This document shows, piece by piece, positions 15,260 to 20,519 of a stretch of DNA of 20,519 nt. The notes beneath the pieces are model-generated. The model saw only the letters and a program-made list of their open reading frames with translations. It was not told the origin of the DNA and made no database searches. The position numbers and the translations under genes were made by a program. Every line of letters starts with the position of its first letter. The stretch's first letter is position 1. The DNA comes from JBBDRX01 sp040905245 (lineage in GTDB: Bacteria > Bacteroidota > Rhodothermia > Balneolales > Balneolaceae): contig JBBDRX010000097.1 of assembly GCA_040905245.1 (NCBI GenBank), forward strand, positions 1-20,519, in the 5' to 3' direction.

Positions 15260-15459
15260 AATTAAAATACCCATCTTGCCTGCAGCCCGATGTCGCTTCG
15301 CCGGTTTCCGGGGATAAAAGTGGGCCCGGTGCCACTGCCATCGCGGTCCCGAAAGAGTGTCACTCCTGCCTTCAGCCAGATTTGGAGGCGTCGTGCGGGC
15401 CGGTAGTTGGCCAGCAGATAGGCGCGGTGGCCCCGGCTGTAGAGCATGGTGGAGGCGAA
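15260..15459. repeat. 200-bp direct repeat, copy B (3' end of the barrel gene)
   Basis: Partner of 14384-14583. This copy is joined in frame to the full-length gene and supplies its last 65 codons and most of the final beta-strands. The repeat ends within the coding region at 15459, where the two sequences diverge sharply. Confidence 0.97.
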
Positions 15460-17481
15460 CGCGTAGAGCAGATCGTTTTCGTACATATAGACTCTGGAAT
15501 GAAACGACTGTGTCCGAAAGTGAGCCAACCGCAGATCCAGCCGAAGGGCGTCTGCCGGTTCCACCCGAAGGTCTCCCCAGGCCATCCATCCGTAGGAACT
15601 CTCTTCCCCGGCGGGTTTTGCCTCGACGCGTTCGAACCGAAAGCGGGCCCTCAGGTCGGGTTCGAGTTGTCGCGAGACCTGGAACCGGGTGGTAAACCGG
15701 CTTTCCGGTGCAAGCCGGCGTGTCTCCATGCCGTAGCGGTCGGCCGTGGTGAACTCTTCGCCCCGGACCTTTCCGCGGACGTGAACCATTATTTCTGTTC
15801 CCTTTGCCGGTTGCCAGTCGGTTGAGATGAGCCAGTCAAATCCGTGAGATGGGCGGCGGGTCAGAAAGCGGGGGCCCGGAAACTGGAACAGATCGGCGTA
15901 TCCCCGAACCCGGAGTTGCCGGGACAACCGATGTTGAATCCCCAGATACCAGCCCTCTTCGTTGTGGGGTGTGCCCGACTGTTCACTGAAGCTGTCTCCG
16001 AAGATCGCCTGAAACCGTTCTCCGTAGCGACGCCAGGCGAGCGTCATCCGGGTGCCTCGCCCGGCCGCCAGTTCCACCCCGGTGACGGCCCCCCAGCCGC
16101 CGTTGCCGCTTCTGCCCGCCTCCCCGAAGAGCTGTCCGGCACCCCGGCTGATGCGCCAGTCGCCGGAAATGGCCCAGCTGTCTCTGCCGCCGGGCCGGTC
16201 GGCTTCCCAGGCTTCGCTTCCGGGTTGAACCGGCCGGTCAAAACGGTTGTGCCACCCGCCAAAGCCGATCCGGCCGCTGGTTCGGGGCTCTTCGTCGATG
16301 GAGAAGTGCTGCGTCACGCGGGTGCCCAGGGTTCGCTGACGGGTATTGTAGCGACGTTCCCGTTCCGACCGGGTTCGGTAGTAGGGTGTCCGGGCGGGAA
16401 AGCGGATTGTATCCGGCGAGGCCTCCGATGCCGTCCGTGGCCGGGCAGACCAGAAAGCGGTGGCCTGCAGCTCCTCTCCCCAGGTGGCAGCCAGCCCGCG
16501 AAAGGAGTGGGTGGTCATCGTGGAGGTGTGTCCGCGAATGCCGGCCCCACCCCGGTTTACCGACCGGATCACATTCTGGCCCTTGCCAAATGTGGAGCCG
16601 CCTCCCAGAATCAATCCCTGGCCGAACTGAACCCGATAGTCGCCAACAACCAGCATTTGCAGGCGTCCCAGTTCTTCCAGAGAAATATGGACGGGCCCGT
16701 CGTCCGGCCCCGCAAACCCGCCGTGGGGTTCTCCGGGGCGTTTGTTTCGGATCAGCGCGGCCGAGAGGTGGTCACTTCGAAAATGGATTCGCTGGTAGAG
16801 CCTCTCCGGTCCGCCTACATACCCTCCGAGCGAGTCCGGCATCCGGTAGCCGTCTGCCAGGTCGAGCGACTGCCGGAACCGGCTGATCATTTCGGTCCGC
16901 GGGTTGTGTACCCAGGCGGCGGGGTTCAGATAGTAGTCCCGCCGCAACTCGGACGGTGTGCCAACGGTCAGATACGGCCGAATCTTCTCGAGTGTAGCCG
17001 GCCCGATGCCCCGGACTTCTGTTACCTCTTCCACCGACCCGAAGGGACGGTTCTCTTCCCGCCAGGCGACAATGCCTTCGGCCAGTGCACCGGTAAGGCC
17101 GGGAACCTCCATCAGTTCCTCCAGGCGGGCCCGGTTGATATTCAGCGGGTTGGCCAGCAGCTCTTCCAGCCACAGCATCACTGCCTCCCGGTCGCCCTCG
17201 TCTCCGGCCTCTTTCTCCAGAATCTCCTCCAGGTCCTGCTCAATGGAATGCCGGTCCGGCAGGGTTGTTTCGGCAGTATCGGCTACGGTCGGAAGGGTCG
17301 CGCCGTATAATGAAGCCGAACCAGTGCCTGCAGGTTCGGCTGCCGCTACAACGAAAGCTGGAAATACGACCACGGACAGGAGTTCGTACAGTGTGTAATG
17401 ACGGCAACTCGCCAGCAAGAAACCCGCACCCCGCCTTTTGATTCTCATGAAAAAATTGCGAACATGGCACTGAACTTTCAT
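15262..17481 (-). CDS. ComEA-like helix-hairpin-helix domain fused to a predicted outer-membrane beta-barrel
   Basis: Large envelope protein of up to 739 residues, family not certain. ATG 17448 (M12, MRIKRRGAGFLL) may be the better start; either way an arginine-rich N-terminus leads into a hydrophobic signal-like segment (about 31-48). An acidic helical stretch follows. Residues 111-172 read as a complete ComEA-type tandem helix-hairpin-helix: NPLNINRARLEELMEVPGL, GIVAWREENRPFGSVEEV, RGIGPATLEKIRPYL. The remaining 560 residues are rich in alternating strands with Arg, Trp and Tyr, ending in WVF, as expected for an outer-membrane barrel. ComEA domains bind DNA in natural uptake; the role of this fusion is unknown. 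The 3' 200 bp are duplicated next to pgk. It is divergent from a DUF4835 gene. Confidence 0.82.
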   Translation of the reverse strand: MKVQCHVRNFFMRIKRRGAGFLLASCRHYTLYELLSVVVFPAFVVAAAEPAGTGSASLYGATLPTVADTAETTLPDRHSIEQDLEEILEKEAGDEGDREAVMLWLEELLANPLNINRARLEELMEVPGLTGALAEGIVAWREENRPFGSVEEVTEVRGIGPATLEKIRPYLTVGTPSELRRDYYLNPAAWVHNPRTEMISRFRQSLDLADGYRMPDSLGGYVGGPERLYQRIHFRSDHLSAALIRNKRPGEPHGGFAGPDDGPVHISLEELGRLQMLVVGDYRVQFGQGLILGGGSTFGKGQNVIRSVNRGGAGIRGHTSTMTTHSFRGLAATWGEELQATAFWSARPRTASEASPDTIRFPARTPYYRTRSERERRYNTRQRTLGTRVTQHFSIDEEPRTSGRIGFGGWHNRFDRPVQPGSEAWEADRPGGRDSWAISGDWRISRGAGQLFGEAGRSGNGGWGAVTGVELAAGRGTRMTLAWRRYGERFQAIFGDSFSEQSGTPHNEEGWYLGIQHRLSRQLRVRGYADLFQFPGPRFLTRRPSHGFDWLISTDWQPAKGTEIMVHVRGKVRGEEFTTADRYGMETRRLAPESRFTTRFQVSRQLEPDLRARFRFERVEAKPAGEESSYGWMAWGDLRVEPADALRLDLRLAHFRTQSFHSRVYMYENDLLYAFASTMLYSRGHRAYLLANYRPARRLQIWLKAGVTLFRDRDGSGTGPTFIPGNRRSDIGLQARWVF

Positions 17482-17513
17482 TGTGAGACGTTTTCTCCGT
17501 TTGAACCGGGCCT

Positions 17514-18536
17514 ATGAACCGTTTGATGATTGTACTCCGTAATCGACTCTGGACTGAACCCTGTTCAGCGGCAATCGGCGTGTTAAACAGCCTGTCACCT
17601 GTCGGTTCAACCCGTGTCCGGACAACCCGCCGATCGACGGTACGGAGCCTCATACTACTGGGTATGATCCTGCTCGTGGCTACTCCTTACAGTTTGCACG
17701 CCAATGAGTTTGACTGTGAGGTATCGGTCAACGACCGGCAGATCAGTGACAGCGCCTACGACTATGTGCAGGAACTGGGCCCGGACCTGGAACGCTACAT
17801 TAACGAGAACAGCTGGACCGAAGACCGGTTTGACCGGCACGAACGGATCCGGTGCCGGATGCAGATCGTACTTACCGATGTAGACAGTCAGTACAACTAC
17901 ACGGCCGAAGTGATCTTTCAGCTCCGCCGCCCGGTGTACAACTCCATGCAGGAGACGGTTTCGGTCGTGCTGAGTGATACCCAGTGGAGTTTTCACTACC
18001 CGCGGAGCCGAAGCCTGATCCGGGACTACATCCAGTTCGACGACCTGACCAGTTTTGTGGACTTTTACATGTACATCCTGCTGGGGTACGACTACGACAG
18101 CTTTTCGGAGCTGGGCGGGACACGGTTTTTCGAGCGGGCGATGGATGTTCGCGAGCTTGCGCTGGCCTCGGGCGGGGTTGGCTGGGATCGTGGATTCGGC
18201 TCTTCCCGAAACCGGTACGGGCTCATCAGTGATCTTCAGAGCCCGGTCTATGAGGGGCTGCGCCGGGGCTATTATCAGTACCACCGGCACGGGCTGGACG
18301 TTTTTGTGGATAATCCGACGGAAGCACGCCGGGCGGTGGTGGAGGCGCTGGAATGGATCCGGGAGAACCGCCGTCGCGCGACCAACAACTATCTGTTCGA
18401 CATCTTTTTCGATACCAAGTACACCGAGCTGGTCTCCATCTTCCGGGAAGCCCCGCCGGTGATCCGCGGAGAGGCCTACGACCTGCTCACCTCGGTCGAT
18501 CCGGGACACTCCAGCACGTACGATCAGCTGCAGTAG
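17514..18536 (+). CDS. DUF4835-family secreted protein
   Basis: Up to 340 residues, matching the DUF4835 family known mainly from Bacteroidota; biochemical function unknown. The mature region begins NEFDCEVSVNDRQI, followed by AYDYVQELGPDLERYINENSWTED, with later landmarks QLRRPVYNS, VSVVLSDTQWSFHYPR and LTSFVDFYMYILLGYDYDSFSELGG, and a conserved helical C-terminus. The signal peptide is probably RSLILLGMILLVATPYSLHA. The true start is unclear: ATG 17514 gives a 45-residue arginine-rich leader, GTG 17580 is possible, and ATG 17664 starts inside the hydrophobic core. If the later starts are right, the GGTTCAACC copy at 17604 is upstream of or in the leader. A small hairpin follows the stop. 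Confidence 0.85.
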   Translation: MNRLMIVLRNRLWTEPCSAAIGVLNSLSPVGSTRVRTTRRSTVRSLILLGMILLVATPYSLHANEFDCEVSVNDRQISDSAYDYVQELGPDLERYINENSWTEDRFDRHERIRCRMQIVLTDVDSQYNYTAEVIFQLRRPVYNSMQETVSVVLSDTQWSFHYPRSRSLIRDYIQFDDLTSFVDFYMYILLGYDYDSFSELGGTRFFERAMDVRELALASGGVGWDRGFGSSRNRYGLISDLQSPVYEGLRRGYYQYHRHGLDVFVDNPTEARRAVVEALEWIRENRRRATNNYLFDIFFDTKYTELVSIFREAPPVIRGEAYDLLTSVDPGHSSTYDQLQ

Positions 18537-18551
18537 GGCCTGAAGCAGGCC
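18537..18551 (+). terminator. Hairpin directly after the DUF4835 gene
   Basis: GGCCTG-AAG-CAGGCC forms a perfect 6-bp stem with a three-base loop, starting at the base after the stop codon. It has no T tract and runs directly into a GGTTCAGCC word, so it is at best a weak or factor-assisted terminator. Confidence 0.4.
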
Positions 18552-18626
18552 GGTTCAGCCCATCAGGGCCATTCGGATGGAGAGAAGACGATCGAAAGAA
18601 GGGGAGACACGTGCCGGTTCAGCCCG
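18551..18626 (+). repeat. Pair of GGYTGAACC-type repeats between convergent genes
   Basis: CGGTTCAGCCC at 18551 and CGGTTCAGCCCG at 18615, in the same orientation and 64 bp apart, fill most of the gap between the convergent DUF4835 and DUF389 genes. Each is soon followed by ATCAGGG. Function unknown. Confidence 0.5.
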
Positions 18627-18631
18627 AAAGA

Positions 18632-19672
18632 TCAGGGTGTGCCGGATCCGGTGACGTAGATGATGACGGCCAGAGCGATCAACAGAGTAATCCAGAGCGC
18701 GAGAGCGATTCGGTTGGCCTGATCGGCCCGTCGGGTTTCGTACCAGGTGCGCGGGCGGATCCCCTGAAGAATAAAGGTGGCTACGGCAGCCAGGTTCACA
18801 CAGATTACGTTGGTGATCAAGAGAAGAAAAGAGAGTACCGCAAGATCCCACTGCATGCTTCCGAAGAGCAGGCCGGCGGTGACCAGGGGCGGGAGCAGCG
18901 CGACGGCCACCATCACCCCGATGACGGCGGCGGACATTCCTACTGTATAGGCCAGGACCCCGGCGGCTCCGGAGGCGAGGGCCAGGCTGATGTCCGAGAG
19001 GTGCACTTCGGTCCGGCTGGCGATCTGATAGACGCTCTCGTCCACGGTCATGAACATACCCAGCAGAATCGAGATAGCCAGTGCCACTGCCAGCCCGGCA
19101 ACATTGGACTTGAGCGACTTGCGTCCCAGCTCCAGATCGCCCAGGGTGGTGGAGAGGGCCAGCCCGATGTTGGGAGCGAGCAGCGGAGCGATCACCATGG
19201 CCCCGATTACAACCGCGGTATTGTCCCGAAGAATACCGAGAGCGGCTACAATGGTCGAGAAGACCACCATCGCCAGATAGATCCGGTTCAGTTTGATCCC
19301 GTCGGAAATCTGCGTATAGAGCTCTTCCCGGCTTACCCGAAGGCCCTCGAGGGGGCGTTCCCAGGGCTCGGGCGACTCCTTGTCTGCCGGTTCCTCTTCC
19401 TCATCTTTTTTCGGCTCCTCAATACGGGGAATCGTGGCATCCACCGACATAATCACCATGCGGAAATCCGGATAGCGCCCCATCAGCTGTTCGGCCCGGT
19501 CCAGAAAGGGTTCGGTCTTCGAGACATCCAGCACCACCTTCATCAGACAGCTGTCGGACTCCTCGCCGCCGCTGTCACGCCAGTAGTGGATGATCGTTTC
19601 GTCCTGCAGCAGTTCGTCAATTTCGTGCTGCGCCTCTTTTGGGATCACCACATCAATCTGTCTGAGGGGCAT
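18632..19672 (-). CDS. DUF389-family membrane protein
   Basis: Predicted inner-membrane protein of 346 residues of the DUF389 (TIGR00341-like) family; function not established. The N-terminal 120 residues are soluble, with a ferredoxin-like alternation (MPLRQIDVVIPKEAQHEIDE, MKVVLDVSKTEPFLDRAEQL, MVIMSVDATIPR). A charged linker rich in Glu, Lys and Asp follows (about 86-105). The membrane domain has about six to seven helices. It contains the family block DNTAVVIGAMVIAPLLAPNIG, and later VIGVMVAVALLPPLVTAG and TNVICVNLAA. The start at 19672 is the natural one. It is convergent with DUF4835 and separated from the next gene by a 400-bp gap. Confidence 0.92.
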   Translation of the reverse strand: MPLRQIDVVIPKEAQHEIDELLQDETIIHYWRDSGGEESDSCLMKVVLDVSKTEPFLDRAEQLMGRYPDFRMVIMSVDATIPRIEEPKKDEEEEPADKESPEPWERPLEGLRVSREELYTQISDGIKLNRIYLAMVVFSTIVAALGILRDNTAVVIGAMVIAPLLAPNIGLALSTTLGDLELGRKSLKSNVAGLAVALAISILLGMFMTVDESVYQIASRTEVHLSDISLALASGAAGVLAYTVGMSAAVIGVMVAVALLPPLVTAGLLFGSMQWDLAVLSFLLLITNVICVNLAAVATFILQGIRPRTWYETRRADQANRIALALWITLLIALAVIIYVTGSGTP

Positions 19673-20074
19673 GGGGCGTTCGGGTTGATCTGTTCGGGTT
19701 GAACCGGTTCGCGAGTGATCGGTACAACGTTTCGGGATGTTCGCAGGCCCGGACCGGGTTGCTCACATACGGTTTACCCGGCGGTCTGTCGGAATTCTCT
19801 TCTACTGGTTGCGCCGGGGGATTCGTCACCGGCCGAAAGAGATTGTCAAGGCAGGGGATGTCCTGCCCATTTCTGTAAGTGTACGAATTTGCCCGGAAAA
19901 AATGAGTAGCGAATTTTCCAGTGCCAGGAGGCGGTGATTTCGGATGGTGTATCGGGTGCTTCTCAAATTATTTTGTAAGGATTGTGTGTTATAATGATCG
20001 TAACTGTAAATGGCACAAGGAGTTCATTGGGCAGGGGAGTATTGTGCCGGAATCAAAACCGGGTAAGAGAACGC
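19673..20074. other. Intergenic region upstream of the cohesin-like gene
   Basis: About 400 bp with no convincing gene. It holds the divergent promoters of the DUF389 and cohesin-like genes. A TATAAT at 19990-19995 is a plausible -10 for the rightward gene, without a good -35 at the usual distance. A CGGGTTGAACCGG word lies at 19695-19707. Two overlapping short frames here (about 64 residues each) lack family features. Confidence 0.5.
19695..19707 (+). repeat. GGYTGAACC-type short repeat, intergenic copy
   Basis: CGGGTTGAACCGG just upstream of the DUF389 start, preceded 14 bp earlier by a partial match, CGGGTTGATC. It is identical to the copy at 16221-16233 inside the barrel gene. Confidence 0.5.
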
Positions 20075-20519
20075 ATGAATGCAGAGAGGCGAATCTGCCT
20101 TGCGTCCGGGGTAGTGAGAGGGAGAGGAATCGGACGTGTTCTGGCGGGGCTGGTATGCCTGCTGGTTGGAATGGGTGTGGCAACCGAAGTGAACGGGCAG
20201 GTGGAAGTGAATTCCAGTTATTCCACCGAAGGGGCCCGGCCGAACGAGGAGGTAACGCTGACGCTGTCGCTGGTGGAGAAGGCGGACTTGCATTATTTTG
20301 GGTTAATGATAGAGTTTGATCCTGAATCTGCTGAATATTTGGAATTGAATGCAGTTGGAATTACTGGGGGTGGGGCTGAAATTGGAGGCATGTTTGGAGA
20401 GCGCCATCTTGCTGTTGCCGTTTCTCGAACCGACTCCACCCCGATCTTTGAATCCGGGGACTTTATGGAGGTCACCTTTCGCCTGAAATCGAAGGCCGAT
20501 CCGGGCAGTCTCACCTTTA
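20075..20519 (+). CDS. Secreted cohesin-like domain protein (3' part outside window)
   Basis: First 148 residues of an open frame that continues past the window. The N-terminus has arginines, then a hydrophobic stretch (RVLAGLVCLLVGMGVATEVNGQ), a likely signal peptide cut near residue 41. The following region reads as a cohesin-like beta-sandwich: RPNEEVTLTLSLVEKADLHYFGLMIEFDPESAEYLEL near its start, later FMEVTFRLKSKADPGSLTF. In Bacteroidota such domains occur in secreted proteins, often with a C-terminal sorting signal, which is not visible here. The start has AAGAGA upstream. The stretch at about 20290-20400 is more A+T-rich than the sequence on either side of it. Confidence 0.75.
   Translation, partial: MNAERRICLASGVVRGRGIGRVLAGLVCLLVGMGVATEVNGQVEVNSSYSTEGARPNEEVTLTLSLVEKADLHYFGLMIEFDPESAEYLELNAVGITGGGAEIGGMFGERHLAVAVSRTDSTPIFESGDFMEVTFRLKSKADPGSLTF

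Noticed and set aside
15844..17310. Long plus-strand open frame (488 codons) opposite the helix-hairpin-helix/barrel gene
   Set aside because: It is proline- and glycine-rich without domain features; the minus-strand frame contains a clear ComEA-like domain and a normal C-terminus.
18353..19702. 449-codon plus-strand frame opposite the DUF389 gene
   Set aside because: It is His-, Gly- and Asp-rich nonsense-like sequence and overlaps the DUF4835 3' end; the minus-strand DUF389 gene is clear.
19715..19937. Two overlapping short plus-strand frames of about 64 residues upstream of the cohesin-like gene
   Set aside because: No recognisable motif, no ribosome-binding site, and two competing frames over the same DNA; treated as non-coding.
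1..20519. CRISPR arrays, tRNA or rRNA genes, and insertion-sequence transposases
   Set aside because: I looked for regular repeat-spacer patterns, cloverleaf-type sequence and transposase motifs and saw none, although a tool search would be more sensitive for tRNAs and small RNAs.

Overview
The window looks like the chromosome of a Bacteroidota-like (FCB group) bacterium, most probably from the Balneolota/Rhodothermota side. The reasons are moderately high G+C housekeeping genes, an FtsX gene standing without FtsE, a DUF4835-type secreted protein, outer-membrane beta-barrel proteins, and a cohesin-like secreted protein. The taxonomic call is an inference from gene content; no rRNA marker is present.

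Layout. Positions 1-3570 hold a minus-strand run: pgsA, pgpA (phosphatidylglycerol synthesis), pyrE (pyrimidine synthesis), an FKBP-type isomerase lipoprotein, and miaB (tRNA modification, cut by the window start). Positions 3934-8392 run on the plus strand: cinA, an overlapping outer-membrane beta-barrel gene, and ftsX. Positions 8393-10612 return to the minus strand: a group I cysteine desulfurase, a small four-helix membrane protein, and a Fur-family regulator that abuts ftsX tail to tail with no spacer.

Positions of about 10.65-13.15 kb form a visibly A+T-rich island between the cysteine desulfurase and pgk. It carries an AbiEi/AbiEii-type operon on the minus strand and a divergent addiction-module/ParE-like pair on the plus strand, with an imperfect long hairpin between them. 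pgk follows on the plus strand. Just beyond pgk is the most striking structure in the window. A compact HigB/HigA-like toxin-antitoxin unit lies between two 200-bp direct repeats that differ at only three positions. The repeat is the 3' end of the neighbouring gene, which encodes a ComEA-like helix-hairpin-helix domain joined to a predicted outer-membrane barrel. That gene stays intact; the second copy is a headless fragment next to pgk. The unit therefore looks mobile and reversible, inserted without damage to its host gene.

The window ends with a divergent DUF4835 gene, a DUF389 membrane protein, and the start of a secreted cohesin-like protein that runs off the right edge. A nine-base, nearly palindromic word GGYTGAACC (read on either strand) occurs 13 times in the window, including several intergenic copies in the longer context CGGGYTGAACCGG. 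Uniform base composition would predict about 0.3 occurrences. Its role is unknown.

Three unrelated toxin-antitoxin-like modules lie within about 4.5 kb around pgk, so this locus looks like an insertion hot spot. All functional assignments rest on reading the translated sequence for family motifs; no database search was possible.
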